This document shows positions 45,429 through 54,266 of a stretch of DNA of 64,000 nt, in pieces. How positions within the stretch are numbered: the first letter of the stretch is position 1; the number at the start of each line of letters is the position of its first letter. A model generated the notes under the pieces. That model had not been told where the DNA came from, ran no database searches, and was given only the letters and a program-made list of their open reading frames with translations. Source of the DNA: Micrococcales bacterium. Its GTDB lineage: Bacteria > Actinomycetota > Actinomycetes > Actinomycetales > Cellulomonadaceae. Where the stretch lies: contig WRET01000004.1 in NCBI GenBank assembly GCA_009779195.1, positions 25,468 through 89,467 of the forward strand, in the 5' to 3' direction. Both the position numbers and the translations under genes were made by a program.

Positions 45429-47150
45429 TCAGAACCCCGTCGCGGTGCCGTCGAGGGCTGAGCCGGTCCACTCTTTCTCTGTGATCTCGTTGGTGGACAC
45501 GATGCACATGATGGACTCGGCCCCGGCATCGAGCTCTTCGTCCGACGCCACGTACGCGCTGGAGAAGTCGAGCAGACCTTCGGGAACGCCATCGGCGGTC
45601 ATGAGGCTGGCACACCGGTCGTGGTAGACGCCCTCCTTGATGGGTTCGCTGGCTCCGCGGTCGACGTCTTTGACCGTGACGAAACCGATGACCTGGCTCT
45701 TGTGCGGCTGGGGGCACGCGATGGTCTCGACGTTGGTCGACGTGTGCAGAGCGTTGTCCAGCACAGGCAGGTCGCCGAAGCAGTCACCTTTGGCCAGGTG
45801 CCCGTAGACGGCCAGGTCCACCGGGTTCGGAGACGCGACCTCCCACTGGCTCGTCGGGCGCGGCGGCGTCGGGGGTGCCTGCGTCGTGGCCGGCGTCGAC
45901 GACGTGGGTGGTGAGCTGTCGACCTGGGGCTTGGTTGACCTGGGGTTCAGCACCACCGCCCCGATGACCAACGCGGCGACCACCACAACGGCGACGATAC
46001 CCAGCGAGACCAGTATCTTGCCCCGGCTTGGCGGCGGTCTCCAGGACTCGGTCGGCTCGTCCTTCCACACCCGCACCGGTGCAACAGCCATGGGTGCAGG
46101 TGCTGGTGGGCCTTGTGGCGCACGTACTGGTCGGACAGGTGCAGGCGCCTGCACCAACCACGCCGACACCCCCGGGGCAGGTGCTGGGGCTGGTGGTGCT
46201 GGTGCTGGGGCTGGGGCTGGTGGGACAGGTGCTGGTGGGGCCGGGGCTGGGGCTAGGGCGGGTGGTGCCGGGGCTGGGGCTAGGGCTGGTGGTGCCGGGG
46301 CTGGTGGGACAGGTGCTGGTGGGATAGGTGCTGGTGGGACAGGTGGCGCAGATGCCTGCGTGATCCACGCCAGCGACTCCTCCAACCCTGGTGCTGGTCT
46401 GGGAGGCGTGGGCGCTGGGGGTGGGTCGGGCGGCACAGGGGCGGTCTGCGACGGCGGTGCCGGGGGTGTGGGAGGCTCTGGCTCTGGTGGGGGCGGTGGT
46501 GGTGGTGGGAACGGGAGTGGGGACCCTGGTTTGGCGATGGGCAGCGTTAGTTCGAGCGGTGGCTCTGGCTCTGGTGGTGTGGGTGGTTCGGCTGGTGGTT
46601 CGGGCGTTGGGTCTGGGGTGGGAGGAGTCGGCTCTGGTGGTGTTGGTGGCGGTGGTGGGGCCTTTTTGGGGATGGCCAGTGTTGGTTCGAGCGGTGGCTC
46701 TGGATCTGTTGGTGTGGGTGGCGCAGCCGGTGGCTCGGGCGTCGGGGTTGGCTCTGGCGGTGCTGGCGGAGCCGGTGGTGTTGGCGGCGGCTCGGGTGTT
46801 GGCGGTGGGGTCTTCTTGGGGATGGCCAGCGTTGGTTCCAGCGGTGGCTCGGGCGTCGGGGTTGGGGGTGAAGGCGTTGGCTCTGGGGGCGGCTCGGGTG
46901 TTGGCGTTGGCTGTGGTGCCGGGACGTCGGGCTCCGGCTCTGGTGGAGCGTCCGGTGGCTGTGGTGCCGGTGCGTCGGGCGTGAGCCCAGGTGGCCGATC
47001 TTCCGGTGGGGGTGGAGGTGGTGGCTCGGGTTGTGAGGTCGCTTGTTCGACAGGTTCTTGCGGCTCTGACGGGTCGGCGTCCGGCAAGGACGTGTCGGAC
47101 GTCTGCGGACAGGCGTCACCAAGGCGAGGCTCGTCAGGTGGCACGCTCAC
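45429..47150 (-). CDS. Proline-rich membrane protein with C-terminal septum-formation-like domain
   Basis: ~340-aa Pro-rich N-term, TM 'ILVSLGIVAVVVVAALVIGAVVL', C-term 'LAKGDCFGDLPVLDN...TIACPQPHKSQVIGFVTV'. Confidence 0.78.
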   Translation of the reverse strand: MSVPPDEPRLGDACPQTSDTSLPDADPSEPQEPVEQATSQPEPPPPPPPEDRPPGLTPDAPAPQPPDAPPEPEPDVPAPQPTPTPEPPPEPTPSPPTPTPEPPLEPTLAIPKKTPPPTPEPPPTPPAPPAPPEPTPTPEPPAAPPTPTDPEPPLEPTLAIPKKAPPPPPTPPEPTPPTPDPTPEPPAEPPTPPEPEPPLELTLPIAKPGSPLPFPPPPPPPPEPEPPTPPAPPSQTAPVPPDPPPAPTPPRPAPGLEESLAWITQASAPPVPPAPIPPAPVPPAPAPPALAPAPAPPALAPAPAPPAPVPPAPAPAPAPPAPAPAPGVSAWLVQAPAPVRPVRAPQGPPAPAPMAVAPVRVWKDEPTESWRPPPSRGKILVSLGIVAVVVVAALVIGAVVLNPRSTKPQVDSSPPTSSTPATTQAPPTPPRPTSQWEVASPNPVDLAVYGHLAKGDCFGDLPVLDNALHTSTNVETIACPQPHKSQVIGFVTVKDVDRGASEPIKEGVYHDRCASLMTADGVPEGLLDFSSAYVASDEELDAGAESIMCIVSTNEITEKEWTGSALDGTATGF

Positions 47151-47208
47151 AGGGCAAGTCTAGGCTGTTACCTGTGGTTGACCGGGGGTTTTGTTGTGCT
47201 GATGTTGT

Positions 47209-48078
47209 TCACAAGGCCAGGCCAAGGCCGAGCAGGACCGCGAAGACGAGCTCGAGCTGGCCCGTGAACGTCAGCACCGGGATCAGCCCCCGGCCGCGTA
47301 CCCCTGCCAGCACCATCACAGCCAGCACCACCGCGGGCGCCAGGCACAGCACCACCAGCAGCGACCACGGCGCGACGAAGGCGCACGCGGCACCCAACGG
47401 CACAGGAAGCACGACGAACGCGGCGTACAACCAGCGGGCCCGCTCCTCCCCGAGCCGGACCGCCAAAGTACGTTTGCCCGCCAGGACGTCCGTGGGGATG
47501 TCGCGCAGGTTGTTGGCCATGATGAGCGCGCAGGCCAACAAGCCGATCGAGACCGCCCCGAGCCACGCCGGCCATGTCAGGTACCCCCTCTGCGAGGCTG
47601 TCGTGCCCAGCACCGCGAACAGCCCGAAGAACATGAAGACTCCGACCTCCCCGAGCCCGGAGTACCCGTACGGCCGCCGTCCGCCGGTGTAGGTCCACGC
47701 CGCGACCACAGCGGCCACACCCGCCACCAGCAGCCACCACACCCCTGACCAGGCGACCAGCCCCACCCCGAGCAGCGCCCCCAACCCCAGGGCGCCGATG
47801 GCGGCGGTCTTCACCTGCCGCGGCAGGGCGGCGCCGGAGGCCACAAGCCGCATGGGACCGACCCGGTTGACGTCGGTCCCGCGCACCCCGTCGGAGTAGT
47901 CGTTGGCGTAGTTCGCGCCGATCTGGATGGCCAGCCCCACGCCCAACGCCAGGACGGCCCGGCCCAGGTGCGCGCCCCCAGCCTGCGCGGCCGCCCCTGT
48001 CCCCACGAGCACCGGGGCTGTCGCCGCAGGTAGCGTCCGCGGCCGGGCCGCAGACCACCATTCAGCCGCTGTCGCCAC
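47209..48078 (-). CDS. menA: 1,4-dihydroxy-2-naphthoate polyprenyltransferase
   Basis: 'GANYANDYSDGVRGTDVNRVGPMRLVASG' (NDxxDxxxD-type), 'NNLRDIPTDVLAGKRTLAVRLG'. Confidence 0.93.
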   Translation of the reverse strand: MATAAEWWSAARPRTLPAATAPVLVGTGAAAQAGGAHLGRAVLALGVGLAIQIGANYANDYSDGVRGTDVNRVGPMRLVASGAALPRQVKTAAIGALGLGALLGVGLVAWSGVWWLLVAGVAAVVAAWTYTGGRRPYGYSGLGEVGVFMFFGLFAVLGTTASQRGYLTWPAWLGAVSIGLLACALIMANNLRDIPTDVLAGKRTLAVRLGEERARWLYAAFVVLPVPLGAACAFVAPWSLLVVLCLAPAVVLAVMVLAGVRGRGLIPVLTFTGQLELVFAVLLGLGLAL

Positions 48079-48081
48079 GTC

Positions 48082-49182
48082 TCACCTCTCAGGCCCAGTC
48101 TGGCACGCGTGGGCGGCCACCAGCACCGCTGCGGCCCGCCGGTCGGGTTTGCCCGGACCGAGCACCGGCAGCGCGTCGACGACGACCAGGTGCCTGGGGG
48201 CAGCCGGTGCGCCCAGGTGTGCCGTGATGTGCGCACGTAGGTCGTCCAGCGTGGGCGGACCAGCACGACCAGCCACGACGACGGCACCGACTGCCTGCCC
48301 CCAGCGCGGGTCGTCCACCCCCACCACCACGACCTCACGCACCCCCGGCACCTCGACCAACGCCTTCTCCACAGCCGCAGGTGCGACGTTCACCCCGCCG
48401 GTGATGATCATGTCGTCGGACCGTCCCAGCACCTCCAGACAGCCGTCCGGCGTGGTGCGGCCCAGGTCGCTGGTCGTGAACCAGCGCCGCCCTGCGCGTT
48501 CGGTGAACGCCTGGTCGTCCTGGCCCAGGTAGCCGTGGGCAAGCACAGGTCCGGCCATCTCGATCCGACCGCCGTTGATGGCGACCTCGACCCCGTCGAG
48601 CGGACGCCCGTCGTACACCGCCCCGCCGCACGTCTCGGTCGCGCCGTAGGTCATCACGATGTTCACCCCTGCGGTGCGCGAGCGGGCTGCGAGCCCGGCA
48701 GGCATCCCCGCCCCGCCGACGAGCACCGCCGAGAACCCTCGCAGCGTCTCGGTGGCTGCCGGGTCGTCCAGCAGCCGCAGCAGCTGGGTGGGGACCAGCG
48801 AGCAGTACGACGGTCCCTGTATCCGCACCGCAGCAAACCGTTCGGGGCCAAACGGTCCCAGCACCACCGGGGTCGTACCTGCCAGCAGCGACCTGACCAG
48901 CACCTGCACCCCAGCGATATGCGTGACCGGCAGTGCTAGCAGCCACGTCCCGGTGCCGGCGAGCCGCTGCGCGGACGCCTGCGCGGACGCGCGCAACGCC
49001 GCAGCGGTGAGCATGACGTCACGTGGTTGCCCTGTCGAACCCGACGTCCGCACGACGAGCGCCACCTCGTCGGGCACGTTGCCACCCACACCCACCGAGA
49101 CCGCAGGCCCAGTCCCGTCGAGCGCCGCCGGCAAGACCTCCACGAGGTCTGCTGGCGAGACGTCGCGCAGGGGCCTGGACAC
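48082..49182 (-). CDS. menE: o-succinylbenzoate-CoA ligase (AMP-binding)
   Basis: 'VVRTSGSTGQPRDVMLTAAAL', 'MTYGATETCGGAVYDGRPLDGVEV', 'FTTSDLGRTTPDGCLEVLGRSDDMIITGGVNV'; next to menA. Confidence 0.9.
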   Translation of the reverse strand: MSRPLRDVSPADLVEVLPAALDGTGPAVSVGVGGNVPDEVALVVRTSGSTGQPRDVMLTAAALRASAQASAQRLAGTGTWLLALPVTHIAGVQVLVRSLLAGTTPVVLGPFGPERFAAVRIQGPSYCSLVPTQLLRLLDDPAATETLRGFSAVLVGGAGMPAGLAARSRTAGVNIVMTYGATETCGGAVYDGRPLDGVEVAINGGRIEMAGPVLAHGYLGQDDQAFTERAGRRWFTTSDLGRTTPDGCLEVLGRSDDMIITGGVNVAPAAVEKALVEVPGVREVVVVGVDDPRWGQAVGAVVVAGRAGPPTLDDLRAHITAHLGAPAAPRHLVVVDALPVLGPGKPDRRAAAVLVAAHACQTGPER

Positions 49183-49327
49183 CCGGACAGCCTAACGGCC
49201 AGCCGATGGGCACAGACCAGGGCCACCCGGACAGATCAGCTTCGCCCCTCCGGCGAGAGTAGATGGTCACATCCACCCGGTGCGACGCCGTACAGTAGAT
49301 CAGACTCAATAGCGAGGAGCCTGCATC

Positions 49328-50389
49328 GTGTCTTTGGCATTGTTTCGCAGTTCCGTCCGGCGCAGCGGATGGGTGGTGCTCGTCGTAGCGGGCCTGGCCC
49401 TTGCTGGTTGCGGTACCGCCGCTGATCCGTCGGCCCGCAAGACCGATGCCGATGCCCGTAGCAAGACGCAGGTCCCTTCCCCAGAACCAGTTGTCACCGC
49501 CTGGCCGTTAACTGGTCTGCCGATGGACGATAACACCGTGGTCCGTCCAGCGCTGAACGTCAAGATCGAGAACGACAGGACTGTGCGGCCCCAGACCGGC
49601 CTGGAGTACACCGACATCGTGTGGGAAGAGGTCGTCGAGGGCGGTATCACCCGGTTCGTCGCGGTGTACCACTCGCAGGTGCCTGAGGAAGTCGGCCCGG
49701 TCCGCTCGAACCGTCCTATGGACCCGCGGATCGCCGGACCGAGCCGCGGTCTCATCGTTTTCTCTGGTGGGATGTACACCAGCCAGCTGCGTGCTGCTGG
49801 TCTGCAGGCTGTCTCCATGGACGAGGGCACTGCCGGGTTCTACCGCAAGGTCGGTTTCCGTGCCCCGCACAACGTGTTCGGCACGCCGCAGACGTGGTGG
49901 GACCTTGCCGACGACAAACACCGCAACAACCCGCCCCCCCAGTTCACCTATGCCCCAGCAAAACAGGCGACGGCGTTCGCCTCCGGGACCCCGGCTGCGT
50001 TGCTGGAGCTGACGTTGTCCGCCTCGGCGCACCCGTCGTGGTCGTGGGACGCGGCGTCGGGGACCTGGTTGCGTTCTGAAGGCACCACACCCTCGTCCTC
50101 CCGTGCTGGGGTGCGCCTGTCCGCCGTGAACGTCATCGTGATCAAAGCCCCGATCGTCAACACCCCCGACCGTGACCCGGCTGGTTCTCCCGTGCCCGAC
50201 ACGAAGTTCGAAGGCACCGGCACCGCTCTTGTCGCTACCGGCGGCAAAACCATCACTGCGACCTGGACGAAGGCGTCCGACACCGAGGTCGTGGTCCTGA
50301 CTACTTCTGGTGGCGAGGCCATCAACCTCGCCCCAGGCAACACCTGGGTCGAGCTCATGCCGACCGACCGCACCTGGGTGATCTTCTGA
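49328..50389 (+). CDS. DUF3048 domain lipoprotein (YerB-like)
   Basis: Lipobox LALAGC; 'PALNVKIENDRTVRPQTGLEYTDIVWEEVVEGGITRFVAVYHSQVPEEVGPVRSNRPMD'. Confidence 0.9.
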   Translation: MSLALFRSSVRRSGWVVLVVAGLALAGCGTAADPSARKTDADARSKTQVPSPEPVVTAWPLTGLPMDDNTVVRPALNVKIENDRTVRPQTGLEYTDIVWEEVVEGGITRFVAVYHSQVPEEVGPVRSNRPMDPRIAGPSRGLIVFSGGMYTSQLRAAGLQAVSMDEGTAGFYRKVGFRAPHNVFGTPQTWWDLADDKHRNNPPPQFTYAPAKQATAFASGTPAALLELTLSASAHPSWSWDAASGTWLRSEGTTPSSSRAGVRLSAVNVIVIKAPIVNTPDRDPAGSPVPDTKFEGTGTALVATGGKTITATWTKASDTEVVVLTTSGGEAINLAPGNTWVELMPTDRTWVIF

Positions 50390-50467
50390 GGATCGCGACG
50401 ACCACGCTCGGTTGGGCGGCCTGCGGTCTCCCCGTAGGCACGCCCCTGCGCAACCCTCGTCCCTCGG

Positions 50468-51580
50468 TCAGGTGAGGACGACGCAGACGACTTCGCTGTT
50501 GCTGGCGATCCGCAGAGGAATTCCCCAGGTGCCAGCACCAGAGGTCACGATGACCTGGGGGCTGGATCCGTCCTTGCGGTAGTACCCGTAGTCGACGGCG
50601 TAGATGGCGCGTGTGATGAGGTTGGCCGGGAACATCTGTCCCCGGTGGGTGTGGCCTGCGAGGATGAGGTCGGTCTCGGCGCCGTACTCGTCGATGGTCC
50701 CCGGGTTGTGGTCCATGACGACGACGGGCCTGGTGCCGATGGTGGCCATCAGCTGTGCGGTGTCAGTCCTCTTCAGGTCACCGGTGGTGCTGATCGGCGA
50801 ACAGTCCAGCCGCCCGACCAGGGTGATACCGCCAACAGCCTCGTACTCGTCCTTCAGGACCCGTACCCCGCTGCGTTCCAAGAGGCTGACCATCTCGTCG
50901 AATCCGTGTCGAGCGCTGTCGTGGTTCCCCAGGCAGGCGTACACGTGAGCGCACCTGATGCTCTCCAGCGTCTGTTGCGCCGAGCCAGGCACCAGCTGGT
51001 AGTCGTCGTTGAAGATGTCACCGACCAGGCACACGAGGTCAGCGTCCACAGCGTTGACCTCGGCGACGACCTTCGCGAAGTTCCGCCCGGAGCCGACCGA
51101 CCCGAGGTGCAGGTCGCTGACCACGACGATCGTCATACCCGACACCCCTGGGAGCCGGACGTCGTAGGACACGTGCACGATACGCCTGGCGTTGTACAGC
51201 CCATACCCGACCACACCAGCAGCCAACAGGACAACAACCAGCCCCTCACCGAACCGCACGCCTGTCGTCGGTTCCACCTTCACGACCCGTCCGACCGCTA
51301 GCACCAGGTCCGCGACGAAAAAGAACATGAGCAGGTAGACAAAGAGCCCAGTCCAGTGCCCGCCTATCCAGCTGGCCACCTTCCTGGCCCGAACCGGCAG
51401 CGGCGCGTACCCGACCAGCAGCGACACCGCCAACCCCACGTACACGACCGCAAACACCACACCGTTGGTCGGCAAGAAGATGTCCGACCACTGGAACAGC
51501 CTCGTCGCGACATAAAAGTTCGTCCCCCCATAAACCCCCAGCATGACCCCCGCCCCGAAAACGATACCCACCGTCCGCAC
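50468..51580 (-). CDS. Membrane-anchored metallophosphoesterase (copy A; start uncertain)
   Basis: 'VVSDLHLGSVGSGRNFAKVV', 'CLVGDIFNDDY', 'CLGNHDSARHG', 'ILAGHTHRGQMFP', 'VTSGAGTWGIPLRIASNSEVV'; TM N-terminus. Confidence 0.88.
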   Translation of the reverse strand: MRTVGIVFGAGVMLGVYGGTNFYVATRLFQWSDIFLPTNGVVFAVVYVGLAVSLLVGYAPLPVRARKVASWIGGHWTGLFVYLLMFFFVADLVLAVGRVVKVEPTTGVRFGEGLVVVLLAAGVVGYGLYNARRIVHVSYDVRLPGVSGMTIVVVSDLHLGSVGSGRNFAKVVAEVNAVDADLVCLVGDIFNDDYQLVPGSAQQTLESIRCAHVYACLGNHDSARHGFDEMVSLLERSGVRVLKDEYEAVGGITLVGRLDCSPISTTGDLKRTDTAQLMATIGTRPVVVMDHNPGTIDEYGAETDLILAGHTHRGQMFPANLITRAIYAVDYGYYRKDGSSPQVIVTSGAGTWGIPLRIASNSEVVCVVLT

Positions 51581-51630
51581 GACTGCTCCCTCGCTTCCCG
51601 CGGCGACAACAGACCTCAGCCGTTCGTCCG

Positions 51631-52037
51631 CGGAGCCGTCCTGGCCGTCGTCGCGCAGGAACCAGCGTACGACCGGTGCAGGCCCAGGGCTGACGTCGGC
51701 GACCCACGCTGCCTTGTCGGCGGTGACGGTGGTGGCTACCTGCGCACGGCGACCCAGTCTGGAGCCAGTACGTCCCGCACGTGCCTGGACGTCAAGGTCC
51801 CACACCCCACCCACCAGTTGAGATGCGACCGTCTCGTCCTGCGCTCTGGCAGCGCAAGACCATCCCTCGAACGGGTGAGTTCTGTCCCAGTATGTCTGTA
51901 GTTCTCCCGAATGCCCCATATCTGTGACAGATCACCCATAAGGTGGTCCCGGAGCGCCGGTGGGTGCCGGCCCGAGGGGATGCACGACTCAAGGAGGGGT
52001 CTTCATGCCGTACCCAAGAACGTGGTGGTTGGTCGCC
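51631..52037. repeat. Direct duplicated segment, copy A (pairs with 53896-54266)
   Basis: Long diverged duplication incl. 'gtgcctggacgtcaaggtcccacacccc', 'ccctcgaacgggtga', 'tgtgacagatcacccataaggtggt', 'atgccgtacccaagaacgtgg'. Confidence 0.85.
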
Positions 52038-52103
52038 AGCGCCACCTCCATCCAGATCACCGTCACCGTATCTGTCGTCGACACCTACCGGAGCAGACCA
52101 TGA
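52005..52103 (+). pseudogene. Truncated lipoprotein leader remnant (MPYPRTWWLVASATSIQITVTVSVVDTYRSRP*)
   Basis: Begins identically to the intact lipoprotein at 54234 (MPYPRTWRLV) then diverges and stops before a lipobox. Confidence 0.6.
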
Positions 52104-52684
52104 CCCCACCCCGCCTCACCCTCGCCGTCACAGCCCTGGCCCTGGCAGCCGTGGCCGTGACCGGGTGCACCAACAAAGATCCCGACCCCGGCCCTCCCCC
52201 CAACCCGCCGACCACCACCACGACCACCTCCACAAAACCCGACCCCAAAAGCGCCGCCGAACGTGCCGCCGTCCAGCGGCTCAAAGACTTCAACGCTGCT
52301 GAGAACCAGCTCGGGCAGTCAGGGTTCGAGCTCGACGACATCAACGCGATCACCGAGTTCATCACCGGCGACTTCACGAGGACCTACCTCAGCCAGCTGT
52401 CGTGGTTGTCGTCGCAGGGCGCCGTGCAGAGGGGGGAGTCGACCATGACCGGCATCAAGGTCGTCGACCACCACGTCGTCGACGACCTTTTCTACGACGA
52501 CCAGCTGACCATCGAGGCATGCAACGACACCACCAGCCTCGACGTTCTCCTGCCTGACGGTTCCTCCGCCATCCCCCCCGACAGAAAGGGCCGGTTCGTC
52601 GTGACCATCACGATGTGGCATTGGGCCGACGAAGACGTGTGGGCTATTGCGGGGTACATCACAGACGGAGGAAGACTATGCTGA
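52100..52684 (+). CDS. Lipoprotein, hypothetical
   Basis: ATG 52100; MTPPRLTLAVTALALAAVAVTGCTNKDPDPGPPPNPPTTTTTTSTKPD: lipobox AVTGC then Thr/Pro linker. Confidence 0.75.
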   Translation: MTPPRLTLAVTALALAAVAVTGCTNKDPDPGPPPNPPTTTTTTSTKPDPKSAAERAAVQRLKDFNAAENQLGQSGFELDDINAITEFITGDFTRTYLSQLSWLSSQGAVQRGESTMTGIKVVDHHVVDDLFYDDQLTIEACNDTTSLDVLLPDGSSAIPPDRKGRFVVTITMWHWADEDVWAIAGYITDGGRLC

Positions 52685-53709
52685 CCACCAGGACGAGAAC
52701 CAGGTTGCTCCCGGCCGTGCTGGTCGCGGCACTGCTCGCGTGGGGCGGTCCCGCCTGGGCTGCCAATGACCCCACCCCGACCCCGACCCCCGCTCCTCCG
52801 GGCACCACGATCACCCCGCCCGGCGACAGCGGGGGCGACCCGTCCGGCTACGAGACCAAATTCGGCGTGGACACCCCCGGTTCGGGAGGTTCGGGCTCTG
52901 GCGGTGGCACGTCAGGAGGGTGCAAGGCACCGGCTGGGGACAGCAGCACGGCAAACCTGCCTTACTCGTGCTCGCACGCCTGCTGGTACGTGGACTTCCT
53001 TGGACAAGGCGGCGCTCCTCCTGGCCAGCAGAAAGACTGGACTCCGTCCCCAGAGAACCCCATCGACGGCCACACCGACGGGAAGTACGTCCAGTGCAAG
53101 TATTTCCTGGACAACGGCATGGTGATGACCTCTATGCGCGGTGAGGCCTTCTGGATCGGGCCAGGCGGAGAAGCGGCGGTCGACCCGGCGGTGCTGGCCC
53201 AGCAGGCGATGGCGGCCATGGCCCTGCGGACACCAGAGATCGGGATGACGGGAGGAAGCCCGCCCGACGGTATGCAGATCGTGGGTGTCCCAGCGTGGTT
53301 GTGGGCTGCTGACCCGGGGGAGTCCACCACGCCGGGGGTGGCGGGCGTGGCACCGATCACCAGGTCGGCGTCGGCGGGGGGTGTGACCGTCGAGGCGACA
53401 GGGCGCCTGGACCGCACGGTGTGGTCGATGGGTGACGGGACGACCGTGACGTGCCCAGGCACACGGGCCGCAGGCACACCTTGGCGGTACGGGTACGGCG
53501 GGCAACCGTCGCCCACGTGCGGGCACACCTACCAGCGCACCTCCGCCGGGCAGCCCGGCGAGGCGTTCACCGTCACCGTCACCGCGTACTGGACCATCAC
53601 CTGGTCCGGGGGAGGCCAGTCTGGGACCCTGTCGGTGCAAAGGTCACGGTCCATCCAAAAACGCGTCGGCGAGATCCAGGCCATCCTCGTGCCAGGACCA
53701 GGCACGTGA
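52678..53709 (+). CDS. Secreted hypothetical protein with signal peptide
   Basis: ATG 52678; LLPAVLVAALLAWGGPAWAAND; overlaps the preceding lipoprotein gene by 7 bp. Confidence 0.75.
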   Translation: MLTTRTRTRLLPAVLVAALLAWGGPAWAANDPTPTPTPAPPGTTITPPGDSGGDPSGYETKFGVDTPGSGGSGSGGGTSGGCKAPAGDSSTANLPYSCSHACWYVDFLGQGGAPPGQQKDWTPSPENPIDGHTDGKYVQCKYFLDNGMVMTSMRGEAFWIGPGGEAAVDPAVLAQQAMAAMALRTPEIGMTGGSPPDGMQIVGVPAWLWAADPGESTTPGVAGVAPITRSASAGGVTVEATGRLDRTVWSMGDGTTVTCPGTRAAGTPWRYGYGGQPSPTCGHTYQRTSAGQPGEAFTVTVTAYWTITWSGGGQSGTLSVQRSRSIQKRVGEIQAILVPGPGT

Positions 53710-53771
53710 TCAGGACCAGGCACGTGATGAGGAACCGCGGCGAGTAGGGCACTGTATATTGCGCGTTGCAT

Positions 53772-53895
53772 CGTGACCGTGCTCGTCGCTCTGGGCCTGG
53801 TCGTCGACGGCGGGTACAAGCGCACCCAGGACGGTGCGTTCCTGTGCCCCCTCAGTTCGTGCGACAGCCCAGCCTCGAGGCAGGTCTTCTGCTCG
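53772..53895 (+). pseudogene. Remnant of lipoprotein 3' end
   Basis: 'gacggtgcgttcctgtgccccctcagttcgtgcgacagcccagcctcgaggcagg' matches 'gacggtgcgttcctgtgcccccagttcgtgcgacagaccagccccgaggcaggg' in the intact gene near 56917-56962; frameshifted. Confidence 0.65.
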
Positions 53896-54266
53896 CGGAG
53901 CCGCCGTCGTGGCCGTCGTCGCGCAGGAACCAGCGTACGGCCGGTGCCGAGGTGCACGAGGTGACCCGGGTCTGCGGCCAGTGTGTCCCCGCACCCGTGC
54001 CTGGACGTCAAGGTCCCACACCCCGCCCGCCCACAGTTGGGGCGTGCCTGTCTCGTCCCGTGCTGGACGACTCTGGTAGCGCAGGCCCATCCCTCGAACG
54101 GGTGACTTCTGTCCTGGTATGTCCGCAGTTCTCACGAATGCCTCACATTTGTGACAGATCACCCATAAGGTGGTTGCGGGGCGCCGGTGGGTGCCGGCCC
54201 CAGGGGAGATGTACGACTCGAGGAGGGTTCTTCATGCCGTACCCAAGAACGTGGCGGTTGGTCGTG
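53896..54266. repeat. Direct duplicated segment, copy B (pairs with 51631-52037)
   Basis: See copy A. Confidence 0.85.

Noticed and set aside
46150-46900. Regular short repeats suggesting a CRISPR array
   Set aside because: Repeats are proline-codon low complexity in a coding frame, with no constant repeat/spacer pattern and no cas genes.
45886-47163. Gly/Ser-rich plus-strand ORF resembling PE_PGRS-like protein
   Set aside because: Exact antisense of the proline-rich septum-formation-like protein; Gly codons are the complement of Pro codons.
51581-51919. N-terminal extension of the metallophosphoesterase ORF
   Set aside because: It overlaps the duplicated segment and is Arg/Gly/Asp-rich; the TM-containing start near 51580 matches the paralog at 59093.
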